The notes under the pieces: model-generated
Databases searched by the model: none
Seen by the model: only the letters and a program-made list of their open reading frames with translations
What the model was told of the DNA's origin: nothing
Assembly: GCA_003248755.1 (NCBI GenBank)
Contig: QFQW01000032.1
Span: 1-37,895 of the forward strand
DNA length: 37,895 nt
From: Chryseobacterium sp.
GTDB lineage: Bacteria > Bacteroidota > Bacteroidia > Flavobacteriales > Weeksellaceae
Direction of reading: 5' to 3'
Shown: piece after piece, positions 25,088-34,961 of the stretch
Numbering within the stretch: position 1 is the stretch's first letter
Layout: each line of letters starts with the position of its first letter
Made by a program: the position numbers and the translations under genes

Positions 25088-25699
25088 ATGCCTCTTTATA
25101 AAGATTTTTCTGATGATATTGCTACAATTCTGATCTGGCAATATGATGAAAATGAGGAGCTTGATCCCCATATTCTTCTTGAATCGGAAAATCAGCACAA
25201 GATTTTAGGCTATCATCCTAACAAAATTGCTGAGGTTCTGATGGTAAGAAAAATGCTGAAAACCTGTCTTCCAGAGCATAAAATCCTCTATAGGGAAAAT
25301 GGTGAACCTTATCTTTTTCCACAAGATTATCATATTTCTATCAGTCATTCTTATCCTTTGGCGGCTTTGGCCGTTTCTAAGAAAAAAGTTGGAATCGACC
25401 TCGAAAAGAGAAAAGAAAAAATCAGATGTATCCGACACAAATTCATTCTTCACGAAGATATTTTCATTGATAATAATGAAGAAGTTGATTTCTTAACAGC
25501 AATCTGGTGTGTGAAGGAAGCACTTTACAAGATCCATCACAGCAAACATTGGTCACTTAAAAAGCATTATGATGTTTTACCTTTTGAATTGCGGGAAGAA
25601 TTTACGGTGAAGAGCAGAGTCTATGACCTTGAGAATGAAGATTTTTTTAAGGCTAAAATTTCTTTTTTTGATAATTATTGTTTAGCAATTGTAGATTGA
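25088..25699 (+). CDS. 4'-phosphopantetheinyl transferase (Sfp superfamily)
   Basis: Enzyme that moves the phosphopantetheine arm of CoA onto a carrier-protein serine; 203 aa from the ATG at 25088 (a TTG just before it is not used here). Sfp-type signatures: ISISHSYPLAALAVS before GIDLEK (102-107, Asp104 a magnesium ligand) and WCVKEALYK (140-148, Glu144). Sfp-type enzymes are usually 200-240 aa, so it is of normal size. Its carrier-protein partner is not encoded in the window. The 3' end overlaps the convergent FUSC gene by 25 bp. Confidence 0.9.
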   Translation: MPLYKDFSDDIATILIWQYDENEELDPHILLESENQHKILGYHPNKIAEVLMVRKMLKTCLPEHKILYRENGEPYLFPQDYHISISHSYPLAALAVSKKKVGIDLEKRKEKIRCIRHKFILHEDIFIDNNEEVDFLTAIWCVKEALYKIHHSKHWSLKKHYDVLPFELREEFTVKSRVYDLENEDFFKAKISFFDNYCLAIVD

Positions 25700-27933
25700 T
25701 AAATCAGATATTCTTCGATAATTTTTCTTTGATCTTTTGCAACATCATTGATTAATTCTAATAATTCTTTGATGTTTTTGATTTCTGTCAAATGACTTAC
25801 AGTAAAAGGTTTTCTCTCATTAGAAATGGCTTGGGATTCTAATTCTGCCTTTCTTTTTTCCAATAAATCTGTTACGTGATCTTCCGGCTTTATATGACTT
25901 TGTACCCTGGTTTGTTCGTCCAGATCTTTTTGAAAGAGCAGGGAAGAGGTTCTCAATAATTCCGCAGAGATCTTGATTTTCCAATTTTCCAAATCGATTT
26001 CCGGAAAGTCGTGACCTGTTTTTGCATACTGTGATAATGATGCTGTGTAAGCTGTGATCAAATGAGTCGTAGTTACGAATTGATGAACGGTTTCCAATTT
26101 TCTCTGCTGGTTTTTCGGGTCAGAGATCATTCTTTGGAAGTTATCGGAAAGATTCGCAAGATTGATGATTGCGTTCTTTCTTTTCAGACGGAAATCTTCA
26201 TCATTAATATCTTTTTTCAGAAAATGATCCATTACTAAACGGAAATAATCCAAGTTACTTTTAGAGGATTTTTTCATCAGATCCAGATTCTGAGTGTGCT
26301 CCCAAACTGGTAAGATGAAGTAGGCGACTAAAAATGTAATGACCCCTCCAATCAAAGTATCCAACAATCTGTCTTTGAAAATAAGATTCACATTTCCGGG
26401 TTTTAAAAAATTAAATGCCAGGAAAATGTAAATAGTCATAAACAGAACTGCCCAGAAATAATTCGATTTTAACAAGCTGAAACATATGATCATACTCACC
26501 AAAAGAATAATCAGAAGTGCAGTAGGTTCATCAATAAAATATAGAATGATATAAGCGATAATTGCACCCGCCAAAGTTCCAAAAAAACGAAGAAGATTCC
26601 GATGTTTGGTTGTAGAATAAGCCGGTTTTAGAATTGCAATGATTGTAATGAGAATCCAATAAGAATGCCCAATTCCAAGAATCTCAAACCTCGAAACAAT
26701 ATAACCTAACAACAACGCAATTGTAACTCTAATTGCGTGGCGAAAATGTCCTGAATTAAGAGAGAAATTGGAAAAGAAAACTTTATGATTAAGCTGTTCT
26801 TCTTTTGGTAAAAACTTAGAATAATCCAATCCTGTAGATAGACTTTTGGCTAATTTTACGTCTTGGGAATTGACTTTCAGAATAGTATTGACTTCATCTG
26901 TGATTTCAGTAATTCTCATCAAAACCTGACGTAACATCATAAAATCTTCCAAAGTTTCTGAAGAGAATCTTTGAGAACGGTGTTCAAAAAACTCGTCGTA
27001 GATTTTTTTAAGTTCTTCGTCAAAGTTGGTGATCTGTTTATATGATGAGCCACTTTGCAAAGAAATTCCCAGATTGGTGATTTCGTCCGCCATCAACATC
27101 AGGAAATAATGAATGTTTTGAACCAATTTTGTATCACCAAAAATTTGATTCATCCTTTTGTAATCATTTTCTGACGTCAACAGCTTATCATATAGATCCA
27201 CAGAATTAAGGAACATCAACATCAAAATTCTACTTTGAGTTGTAGATTCGTTGACGATTTTTCTGGTTTTGAAGACAATTTCTCTTGTGTCTTCTTGATG
27301 ATTTTTGATTTTAATCTGTTGCGAAATTAATTGATTTAATAATGAATCAAAATCTGGATCTTTTGTATAATATTTGGCTTTGATTCTGAGATAATCTGCT
27401 AATTCCAAATAGTTTTCTCCAACCACCTGACTTGCTAATTTGTAAGGCTGTAAGGTAGAAACGATCATAAAAATCACAAAAAACCAAAAGCATCCGAGAA
27501 AAAATATAAAAGAACTTCTGAAGATATCGTTGCCTGTAAGATGTCCGTCAATAAAAATGCTGAGGACAACTAATGCAATTGATCCGAAAGTTGCCAAACG
27601 TAGCCCGTAAACTCCAATCATTGAAAAGAAAAAACCGAATACGAGAATTTCCAGGTAAACGGCAATGGGGAATTCTTTGACCAAACTTGCAAAAAGAGCA
27701 ATCAAGAAAAAAGAAAAAATAGAGAGTAATAATGTATTTCTTCTTCTAATGAAAGGTCCCGGTTGATCTGTCAATCCTACAAAACTAGTCCCGAGTGGAA
27801 AAAGGAAGTATTCTTTTAATAGTTCGAACTGAGCCAAAATGATACTTGGAATAACAATTGCCAGAGCAATCCTTGCTCCGGAGTAGATGTATTGGCTGGT
27901 TAAGAATTTTTTGAGTTCGGAACTGTAGTTCAT
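25675..27933 (-). CDS. Large FUSC-family (YccS-like) inner-membrane protein
   Basis: Protein of 752 aa with two hydrophobic blocks, about residues 17-160 and 395-540, each followed by a soluble helical region. This is the double layout of YccS/YhfK-type FUSC transporters. Recognisable elements are YEFGTSF-like start FPLGTSFVGLTDQPGPFIRRRNTLL in the first block and HSYWILITIIAILKPAYSTTKHRNLLRFFGTLAGAII in the second, the latter resembling the small FUSC protein at 3661. The ATG at 27933 lies only 4 bases from a -7 box, so the transcript may be leaderless. Likely a transporter of aromatic acids or similar; the substrate is not predictable. Confidence 0.87.
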   Translation of the reverse strand: MNYSSELKKFLTSQYIYSGARIALAIVIPSIILAQFELLKEYFLFPLGTSFVGLTDQPGPFIRRRNTLLLSIFSFFLIALFASLVKEFPIAVYLEILVFGFFFSMIGVYGLRLATFGSIALVVLSIFIDGHLTGNDIFRSSFIFFLGCFWFFVIFMIVSTLQPYKLASQVVGENYLELADYLRIKAKYYTKDPDFDSLLNQLISQQIKIKNHQEDTREIVFKTRKIVNESTTQSRILMLMFLNSVDLYDKLLTSENDYKRMNQIFGDTKLVQNIHYFLMLMADEITNLGISLQSGSSYKQITNFDEELKKIYDEFFEHRSQRFSSETLEDFMMLRQVLMRITEITDEVNTILKVNSQDVKLAKSLSTGLDYSKFLPKEEQLNHKVFFSNFSLNSGHFRHAIRVTIALLLGYIVSRFEILGIGHSYWILITIIAILKPAYSTTKHRNLLRFFGTLAGAIIAYIILYFIDEPTALLIILLVSMIICFSLLKSNYFWAVLFMTIYIFLAFNFLKPGNVNLIFKDRLLDTLIGGVITFLVAYFILPVWEHTQNLDLMKKSSKSNLDYFRLVMDHFLKKDINDEDFRLKRKNAIINLANLSDNFQRMISDPKNQQRKLETVHQFVTTTHLITAYTASLSQYAKTGHDFPEIDLENWKIKISAELLRTSSLLFQKDLDEQTRVQSHIKPEDHVTDLLEKRKAELESQAISNERKPFTVSHLTEIKNIKELLELINDVAKDQRKIIEEYLIYQSTIAKQ

Positions 27934-27937
27934 TTTG

Positions 27938-27945
27938 CAAAGTTA
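27938..27945 (-). promoter_or_regulatory. -7 box directly before the FUSC start
   Basis: TAACTTTG on the minus strand, 4 bases from the ATG, implies a near-leaderless transcript. The porV terminator hairpin at 27954-27980 overlaps the region where a -33 box would lie. Confidence 0.45.
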
Positions 27946-27953
27946 AAAAATAA

Positions 27954-27980
27954 AAATGCCCCTAAACAGTAGAGGCATTT
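27954..27980 (-). terminator. Terminator after porV
   Basis: Stem AAATGCCCCT / AGAGGCATTT with one mismatch, then TTTATTTTTT on the minus strand; it ends the porU-porV unit 26 bases past the porV stop. Confidence 0.75.
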
Positions 27981-28005
27981 ATTTTATGTTTAAGATTTTG
28001 AAATA

Positions 28006-29133
28006 TTAATAATCTTGAGAATTATAAGTCTCACTACCAATGTTCCATGTCAATCCAAATCTCAGGGTATTATCCAAAGCCGAATTGAGTTTTGAAGTAT
28101 TGATTAAGTAAGAAAGATCTAACCCAAATGAAGCATATTTGAAACCAACCCCCACGGTTGCATATTGTCTAGCTCCCTGTTCTGGTGCTTCTGTAAAATA
28201 TCCGGCTCTAAGAGCAAATGTTTCATCGTAAGAATATTCTGCCGCTCCACTGAACATAATACTTTTTTTGTTGCTGAAAGATTTTCCAATACCTTCCATT
28301 ACTCCAACATTAGGAACATTTCCTGTTGCATCAGGTCCGGGAACTAAGATTTTAGAGGCTTCACCACTTAAACTAAAACGGTTCATATCATCAATTAACA
28401 AATCGTAGCCTAAACCTAGTCTTGCCATCGTAGGAAGATAAGATCTAGATTCTTCATCTCCGGTATAATCTAATTTTGGACCTAAATTTTGTACTGCCCA
28501 TCCTGCTTTTACACGACCTTCATATCCGCTGATACTAGAGTGTCTCGGAGATATAAAATATCCGGAAACATCTACTGCAAAAGTATTTGCAGGTTTTAGT
28601 GTACTGTTTGATCCGTAGCTTCCTCCAAGATCTGAACGGATAAACCTTCCGGTAACAGCCATAGAGTAATTATCTGTCAATTTTAATCCATAAGCAAGGT
28701 CGATAGAGAATTCATTTGGTTTAGATGTTCCTAATGATTGTACATCTGCACCAACAATTTCTGTCAGATCCACTTCACCCATATTGAAATAATATAAACT
28801 GGCACTTAATGTAGATCTTTCATCATCATCCAAAAAACTATAGAATGAACCGTATAGTAAAAAAACATCACTAGTAAGTTTACTCATATATGGTGTATAG
28901 TTAACTCCAAATCCAGAAGACACTTTTGCAAAAGGATATTTCGCAGCATTCCAAAACTGTGAAAAAACATCTGTGGATGTCACAACACCCTGATCACCCA
29001 TACCTCCCGCTCTTGCATCAGGAGAAATTCTTAAAAATGGAGCACCGGTAAGTACCGGTTGAATGTTTTGGGAAAAGGCAATAGCAGAAACACTAATCCC
29101 TAATCCTAAAAATAATCTTTTTGTTAAATTCAT
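28006..29133 (-). CDS. porV: Type IX secretion outer-membrane protein PorV
   Basis: Outer-membrane beta-barrel (FadL-like fold) of the T9SS attachment complex, which shuttles cargo with a sorting domain from the translocon to the sortase PorU. It is 375 aa with signal peptide MNLTKRLFLGLGISVSAIAFSQ. The conserved start AGAPFLRISPDARAGGMGDQG-like block reads TGAPFLRISPDARAGGMGDQGV, followed by WNAAKYPFA, and the barrel strands continue to the aromatic C-terminus (RFGLTWNIGSETYNSQDY). It follows porU by 42 bp on the same strand, the usual order. Length and motifs are complete, so the call is firm. Confidence 0.93.
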   Translation of the reverse strand: MNLTKRLFLGLGISVSAIAFSQNIQPVLTGAPFLRISPDARAGGMGDQGVVTSTDVFSQFWNAAKYPFAKVSSGFGVNYTPYMSKLTSDVFLLYGSFYSFLDDDERSTLSASLYYFNMGEVDLTEIVGADVQSLGTSKPNEFSIDLAYGLKLTDNYSMAVTGRFIRSDLGGSYGSNSTLKPANTFAVDVSGYFISPRHSSISGYEGRVKAGWAVQNLGPKLDYTGDEESRSYLPTMARLGLGYDLLIDDMNRFSLSGEASKILVPGPDATGNVPNVGVMEGIGKSFSNKKSIMFSGAAEYSYDETFALRAGYFTEAPEQGARQYATVGVGFKYASFGLDLSYLINTSKLNSALDNTLRFGLTWNIGSETYNSQDY

Positions 29134-29175
29134 TTTTTTTCTTTTATGGTAAAAATCTACCGATATTTTAAGTTT

Positions 29176-32100
29176 TTATTTTAATAATACCATTTTTTCT
29201 ACTGCTGTAGCACTGCCAGAACATTTTTCCTGATTTTGGCTGCGTGCAAATATCTTAAAAATATATGTACCTTTTGCAACAGTGTCCCCAAAATCATCTT
29301 TTCCATCCCATTCTATTGCCTGCCTTGGCGTTCTGAAGCCTTGTAAGAACGGTTCTGCAGATATACTTGTAGACAAAGTTCTAACTATTTTTCCGGTAAT
29401 TGTATAAATCTGGACATTAACGTCTAAGATATCATCACAATTATGCTCAAATTGAACATATGTTTTATTAGTAAAAGGATTTGGCCAATTAAGAAGCCTG
29501 TTTACTACTAGTTTTTTCTCAGATTCATCCTTTACTACAAAGTTTAACGTTGAGCTGGTTGAATTATTGTTTATATCCCAAACTTTGAATACTAATTGAT
29601 GTTCGCCTGGTGTTAAACTTTTCAGTGGGAAAGTTACAGATCCTTTTTGGTAATCTGCTAAATCACCATGATTACAACCATTTCCATCTCCGGAAGTATA
29701 ATAATCGTTTATAGACGTTGTGTTAACAACATCTCCATCCAAAACAAATGTGATATCATGTCCAATACCTGCTCCGGTAGAGTTAATACCCATATTGTCT
29801 TTCACACATGCAAGTAACATTGGATTTTGATCCGTAATTCCACCGTTTGCAAAATTGGTATTGTTCATATATAGATTGACACCCGGAGGTTCAGAATCAT
29901 TGATTCCATCAGGGTTAATATCTCCAACAGATTGTATTTGATTTGTAAAAACATCAAAGCTTTTGTTGTCTGCATAAGCCAAAATTCTACCATTTCCCAC
30001 TTCGTAATTGATATCTTTTGGTACGTAAAACTCAACCGTGTAATTTCCATTTACTACAGTTCCCGAAGCTTTTACAATAGCACTTGGTTCTTCTTCAAAC
30101 GTAAGTTTGGGGTTCATGTCCGGAACATTGTCATTATTTAATGTTGTCTTTTTTATTTTTTTATCAAAAATATTAATTGCAACACGACCATTGAAGGTAT
30201 TATCTAGAGTAGTCCCATCTGCTTTTACCACATGGCCCGTGACTTTAACAAAATCTAATGCTCTTATTTTTCCGGGAACAGGCGTTTCTATATTATCAAT
30301 TTTCAATAATCTTTTTGGACGACTTATTTTCATTGCAGGATCCCCAAGGAAATTAACTCTAAGATGGTCAGGTACAAGTGCATTGTTTCCTAAGTTATAA
30401 GCTGGGGCATATTGTTTTTTTGCATTTAGATATGCATTTCCTAATGTAGTAAAATCGTCATTTACAAGATTGAATATATTATTTGTAAATAAAGGAGTAA
30501 ATTTTCTACCGTAATCTACAGAAATAGCTCGGCTGGAAGTTATCATTGTTGCGGCTCCACCGGTTGTTAATTTAATAAGCTGTTCTCCTACAGAGTTGGT
30601 ACTTGGGTCATCCCAAAGTGTAAATTCACAGGTAATTGTTGATACTAATGGGAATCTGCTGTAAACAGATGTAAAATTATTAAAACCTTGAACTTCGGTA
30701 GATGTTAAAACTCTTTCCTGCGCCCAACCATTTATACCACCATGTCCAAAATAGAATAAATATAAACTATTTCCAACGTCATTCGTAATAGCTTGGTTTA
30801 TCTGAGGATATCTTTGTCCACCTGCACTGGTTATCGCCGGGAAAGCATCCAGGTATAACTTTCTTATATTATATTCGGGTTTGTTGGTGCTGTTGAAATT
30901 TTGATTAATTGCATAGTCAACAAGATAATGAAACGGATTGGCGATATTATTGGGTCCGCTACCATCAGCGTCATCATCTGCAACAAAATCAAGTTTCATT
31001 CTCCATTCTCCAAATGGACTCGATTGACCGGGTAAAGCATTGTAATAGGCAAGGGTTTTATCAATCATGATTTTAGCCTCCTGCACATTATCTGCGGGAA
31101 GTCTTCCTATAGGCAAATCAGGAAGCATTCTGGAAAGATCTGTTGCGTTTTGCTGGGATGTCATTACAAAGTAATCATCCGTAACATAAGAAGACTTTAC
31201 ATCTCCACTGAATTCGCTTTGGTAACTAGGGATGACATCTGTGTTATTAGCAACACGATTTTTATAATCATAAGATGTATCACCTAAAAGGAACACATAT
31301 TTTAACGAGCCTGCAGGTGTATTTAATTTTGTGATGAAATCTCTGATAGCGGTAATATCTTTTCCTCCACTGCTATATTCATTATAAATTTTGTTTACAT
31401 CAATAACCTGAACATTATAACCATTTGTTGATTGATGATAAGAAGCAAGTCTTTGTGCTTGAGGGATATAGGCTGGTTGGGTAATGATAAGGTAATCAAC
31501 ATTTGACAGAGACTGTAAATCTTGGCTATCAATTCTTCCCACAAAACTCGGTGCATAAGCAGCTGCGTTTTTGAAAGCTGTAAACTCGTTATTGAAAATT
31601 TGACTATTTGCCATGTATCCAAAATTAAATGTCGAATTCTGAGAATTTTTATTGGTTACCTTTTTGACATTGGTCACATCAGATACATCCCAAACTTGTT
31701 CTATTTCTGATGCATTGCTAATAGAAAATCCATACAATGATCCAATTCCTTCGTAGATACTGAAATCACGAAAATTCATCTGGGAACCATTGAAGCTTAG
31801 ATTTTCCTTATATTGAACCTCTGCATAATCAAAATAAAATGAAGCGTTTGGATTACCTGCTATATTAGGTGTATAAGTGAACTTTATGCTTGTGCCTGTT
31901 TGATCTACCAATGACGATTCATATCTCAATTGTACAAAGTTGTCTGATGCATTTGGTAATGTATTATCATATTTTGAACCATTGACATCAATCGTTAAAT
32001 TGCCTAATTGAGCATTGAATCCGATTACCTGTGTTCTGAAACGAATGACATCCGAAGCTTGCATAGGACTTCTGGTGTTGAATGTAATCTCTCTGGAGTT

Positions 32101-33105
32101 TCCAATGACATCGCCTGTCCATATTCTTCCCAATTTAACCAGATTAAATTTTTCCTCATTAATGTATTGATAATCATCATAACGTGTAATTAATTCGGAA
32201 GGTAATGGATCGTTGGCTATTTGAATCCTTTTCCCCGGACCTATATCAAAGTTGATGAAATAATAAGCATAATCGTCATAGATATTGACAAAATTATTAG
32301 AATTATCATTTCTGTATTCTACTCTTTTATTTCCATTCCCATTATTTGGATTAAACAAGTTGTAACCATTGGGCCCCTGCGCATAAAACAAAGCATAGTC
32401 ATTATCATTCCAAACACCATCATCTTCACCTGCTACTTGAATAGCATCTTCTTGCAGAGCATCATAACGACCGTCTCTGTTAAATTCCGGAAGCATAAGG
32501 CCACCATTTCCATAAATTCTGAAGTTTTTAGGATTAATATTAGCAGGATTGATTCCGTTTTGCTGTAAAAATTGTCTTGTAATTTTGAATACTCCGGATT
32601 TATCAACCTTAATCTTGTAAAAAGTTCCTGATTTCAGAGGATTTTCGGATGTACCATATTTGTTTACACCTTTGTATAAAGTAGAGATTTTTTTATCGGT
32701 TTGGCTTACATTGAATGAAATAAGCTTATAAATTTTATTTTTTTCAGCTTTGACTGCCTCAATAACGATTCCTCCTTGCTGGACATTTTCATTATTTAAG
32801 AAATAATTAATATTGATTTTTGGAGACTCGGATAAAGAATTTATTTTAAGATCATATATGTCCTTATTCGGTATTTCTTGCCATTGGAGTTGATCTATTT
32901 TTAGGACATTATCAGTTTTAATACTGATGCTTGCAAATATAGAATTGACATCTACCTGATAGCTGTAATTACTGAAATATGGATAAATACGCTTCTCAGT
33001 GCCATAATTCATCTCTTTTGTTCCTTCCCAGTTAAGAGTGATTTTTTGAGCAAGTATTGATACCGAAAGAAAACAAAAAGTAATAATATAGAATTTGAAT
33101 TTCAT
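29176..33105 (-). CDS. porU: Type IX secretion sortase/C-terminal signal peptidase PorU
   Basis: Gingipain-family (C25) protease-like enzyme of 1309 aa that removes the T9SS C-terminal signal and joins cargo to the surface anchor. A signal peptide (KFYIITFCFLSVSILAQ) is followed by a long N-terminal domain. The caspase-like C25 domain (about 540-900) has the catalytic dyad in YFGHGGINGW (His788) and STITCEFTLWDDP (Cys826). After it comes an Ig-like region, then a FlgD/CTD-like end (PNPFTNKTYVQFEHN ... KGTYIFKIFARS). A TTG at 33108 precedes the ATG at 33105; I use the ATG. It is cotranscribed with porV and diverges from gldJ, 161 bp away. Confidence 0.94.
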   Translation of the reverse strand: MKFKFYIITFCFLSVSILAQKITLNWEGTKEMNYGTEKRIYPYFSNYSYQVDVNSIFASISIKTDNVLKIDQLQWQEIPNKDIYDLKINSLSESPKININYFLNNENVQQGGIVIEAVKAEKNKIYKLISFNVSQTDKKISTLYKGVNKYGTSENPLKSGTFYKIKVDKSGVFKITRQFLQQNGINPANINPKNFRIYGNGGLMLPEFNRDGRYDALQEDAIQVAGEDDGVWNDNDYALFYAQGPNGYNLFNPNNGNGNKRVEYRNDNSNNFVNIYDDYAYYFINFDIGPGKRIQIANDPLPSELITRYDDYQYINEEKFNLVKLGRIWTGDVIGNSREITFNTRSPMQASDVIRFRTQVIGFNAQLGNLTIDVNGSKYDNTLPNASDNFVQLRYESSLVDQTGTSIKFTYTPNIAGNPNASFYFDYAEVQYKENLSFNGSQMNFRDFSIYEGIGSLYGFSISNASEIEQVWDVSDVTNVKKVTNKNSQNSTFNFGYMANSQIFNNEFTAFKNAAAYAPSFVGRIDSQDLQSLSNVDYLIITQPAYIPQAQRLASYHQSTNGYNVQVIDVNKIYNEYSSGGKDITAIRDFITKLNTPAGSLKYVFLLGDTSYDYKNRVANNTDVIPSYQSEFSGDVKSSYVTDDYFVMTSQQNATDLSRMLPDLPIGRLPADNVQEAKIMIDKTLAYYNALPGQSSPFGEWRMKLDFVADDDADGSGPNNIANPFHYLVDYAINQNFNSTNKPEYNIRKLYLDAFPAITSAGGQRYPQINQAITNDVGNSLYLFYFGHGGINGWAQERVLTSTEVQGFNNFTSVYSRFPLVSTITCEFTLWDDPSTNSVGEQLIKLTTGGAATMITSSRAISVDYGRKFTPLFTNNIFNLVNDDFTTLGNAYLNAKKQYAPAYNLGNNALVPDHLRVNFLGDPAMKISRPKRLLKIDNIETPVPGKIRALDFVKVTGHVVKADGTTLDNTFNGRVAINIFDKKIKKTTLNNDNVPDMNPKLTFEEEPSAIVKASGTVVNGNYTVEFYVPKDINYEVGNGRILAYADNKSFDVFTNQIQSVGDINPDGINDSEPPGVNLYMNNTNFANGGITDQNPMLLACVKDNMGINSTGAGIGHDITFVLDGDVVNTTSINDYYTSGDGNGCNHGDLADYQKGSVTFPLKSLTPGEHQLVFKVWDINNNSTSSTLNFVVKDESEKKLVVNRLLNWPNPFTNKTYVQFEHNCDDILDVNVQIYTITGKIVRTLSTSISAEPFLQGFRTPRQAIEWDGKDDFGDTVAKGTYIFKIFARSQNQEKCSGSATAVEKMVLLK

Positions 33106-33210
33106 CAATGTTAATTTTATTTTAAGTTACAAAATAAACGATTTTTTTAAAAAAATGGTATATAATAAAAATAATTTAATTGCGTTTTTACAAAAAAAGC
33201 ATTTCAATAT

Positions 33211-33241
33211 TTGATTAATTAAAGAATTTATTTTTTCTTTG
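33211..33241 (+). promoter_or_regulatory. Probable gldJ promoter
   Basis: TTG at 33211-33213 and TTTCTTTG at 33234-33241 are 20 bp apart, close to the TTG / TAnnTTTG pattern with one mismatch. The ATG is 25 bases beyond. Confidence 0.35.
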
Positions 33242-33266
33242 TACTCTGAAAATTTCTATATAAATT

Positions 33267-34871
33267 ATGAAAAAAATTAGGTTGTTTTCTATAATTACTT
33301 TTAGTGCAACATTACTTCTTGTAAGTTGTGGGGGAGGTAGCTCGAAAAAAGGTGGGGGCACAAAAGGTTTTGTGAGCAAGACTGGATGGAAACCGAACGA
33401 AAAAGACGGGTGGTTCTTTTCCGGTAAGCAACAAAAACCGAAAGGTTGGCCAGGGATGGTTTACGTAGAAGGAGGTACTTTTACTATGGGATTGGTAGAA
33501 GATAACGTAATGCACGATTGGAACAATACTCCCAGAAGAATGCAGGTTAGCTCATTCTTTATCGGTGATACAGAAATCACAAACTCTGAATATAGAGAAT
33601 ATACGACTTGGTTAAAGTTTGTTTTCCCGTCATCGGATCCAAGTTTTAAGCATATCTATACTGGTGCTTTACCAGATACTTTAGTTTGGAATAACAAGCT
33701 ATCAAGAAATGATTATGCTGAGACCTATTTCAGATCTCCTGAATATGATTACTATCCAGTAGTTGGTGTTTCTTGGTTGCAAGCTACCAAATATTGTGAT
33801 TGGTTGACCGATAGAGCCAATGAAAAAGCATTGATGAGACAGGGTGTAATCGCAAAAGACGTTTACACTGCTGATAAGGCATCTACAGCTGGAGCAACTT
33901 TCAATATGGATAAGTTCAAATCTAATGATGCGGAGATGGATTCTTATATTGATAAGAAGAAGCTTCAGCAAAGAAGTGGAATTAAAACTACTAATGAAAA
34001 GATTGCTGCTGCTAACAGAAATGCTGCTTCTGGTGTAGTTGAAAAATTCAGACTTCCAACAGAAGTTGAATGGGAGTTTGCTGCTCTTGGACTTCAAAAA
34101 GATAGAGAATACAACAATTATCTGGGAAAAAATACCGAAATCACCAAATTGAAAGGTACAAAAGGAAGAAACAGAGGTATGTATCTTGAAAATTTCAAAA
34201 TGGGACGAGGTGATTACTCCGGTGTTGCTGGATGGAAAAATGATGGTTCACCAACTACTGCGGACGTAAAACAATATCCTTCTAATGATCTTGGAATCTA
34301 CGGTATGTATGGTAACGTTGCAGAATGGGTTGCTGATATATACAGACCTATGATTGATGAAGAGTTCAGTGATTTTAATTATTATAGAGGTAATGTTGTT
34401 GTTCAGGCGGTTAAAAATGCTGATGGATCATACAAAAAAGTAGGAAACACAGAGATTAAGTACGATACACTTGCAGATGGACGTTTAGTTTACAAGGGAT
34501 TACCTGGTGAATTTGAAAGAAAAACTGTTGAAGATAATAGAAATTATAGAGATGGTGATTATCAGTCTTCACTAGATGCTGGTGGAACGCCTCCGAGTGA
34601 TAGTACAGAATTTAATATGTATAACTCTGTAAAACCAACATTCATTGTAGATAAAAATGGAAATGTTGTTTTACAAAAAAGCAAGAATAAAGCTACTTCT
34701 CAAATCAACGATTACAGTAGAGTAGTAAAAGGAGGCTCTTGGTTAGATTCTGCTTATTGGTTGGATCCGGGACAAAGAAGATTTAAAAATCAAACAAAAG
34801 GTTACGGCTGGGTTGGTTTCCGTGTTGCACAAGATGCGAAGAACAACAAAGCGGGAAGAACAAAAAGATAA
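33267..34871 (+). CDS. gldJ: Gliding-motility/type IX lipoprotein GldJ (FGE/SUMF1-like fold)
   Basis: Lipoprotein of 534 aa needed in gliding flavobacteria for the adhesin track and for stability of the GldK/PorK ring, thus for type IX secretion. Lipobox LLVSC with Cys21 is followed by a Gly/Ser/Lys-rich linker and the formylglycine-generating-enzyme-like domain: MVYVEGGTFTMGLV (about 64-77), SSFFIGDTEITNSEYREY (95-112), FRLPTEVEWEFAA, DLGIYGMYGNVAEWVADIY and the C-terminal GGSWLDSAYWLDPGQRR and GWVGFRVA. No catalytic oxidase chemistry is implied. It is divergent from porU-porV and followed by murF, an arrangement I know from related genomes. Length is close to the usual ~560. Confidence 0.93.
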   Translation: MKKIRLFSIITFSATLLLVSCGGGSSKKGGGTKGFVSKTGWKPNEKDGWFFSGKQQKPKGWPGMVYVEGGTFTMGLVEDNVMHDWNNTPRRMQVSSFFIGDTEITNSEYREYTTWLKFVFPSSDPSFKHIYTGALPDTLVWNNKLSRNDYAETYFRSPEYDYYPVVGVSWLQATKYCDWLTDRANEKALMRQGVIAKDVYTADKASTAGATFNMDKFKSNDAEMDSYIDKKKLQQRSGIKTTNEKIAAANRNAASGVVEKFRLPTEVEWEFAALGLQKDREYNNYLGKNTEITKLKGTKGRNRGMYLENFKMGRGDYSGVAGWKNDGSPTTADVKQYPSNDLGIYGMYGNVAEWVADIYRPMIDEEFSDFNYYRGNVVVQAVKNADGSYKKVGNTEIKYDTLADGRLVYKGLPGEFERKTVEDNRNYRDGDYQSSLDAGGTPPSDSTEFNMYNSVKPTFIVDKNGNVVLQKSKNKATSQINDYSRVVKGGSWLDSAYWLDPGQRRFKNQTKGYGWVGFRVAQDAKNNKAGRTKR

Positions 34872-34893
34872 TATTATAATATTGTATAATAAG

Positions 34894-34915
34894 AACAGCA
34901 GATTTTTCTGCTGTT
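34894..34915 (+). terminator. Terminator after gldJ
   Basis: Perfect 9-bp stem AACAGCAGA / TCTGCTGTT with a TTTT loop, followed by TTTTGTTTTTATTTTTT. It separates gldJ from murF. Confidence 0.9.
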
Positions 34916-34949
34916 TTTTGTTTTTATTTTTTATATAGATGCATTTTAA

Positions 34950-34957
34950 TATTTTTG
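34950..34957 (+). promoter_or_regulatory. -7 box directly before murF
   Basis: TATTTTTG lies 4 bases before the murF ATG, matching TAnnTTTG. If used, the mRNA would start at or next to the start codon. No well-placed TTG was found. Confidence 0.4.
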
Positions 34958-34961
34958 ATTT

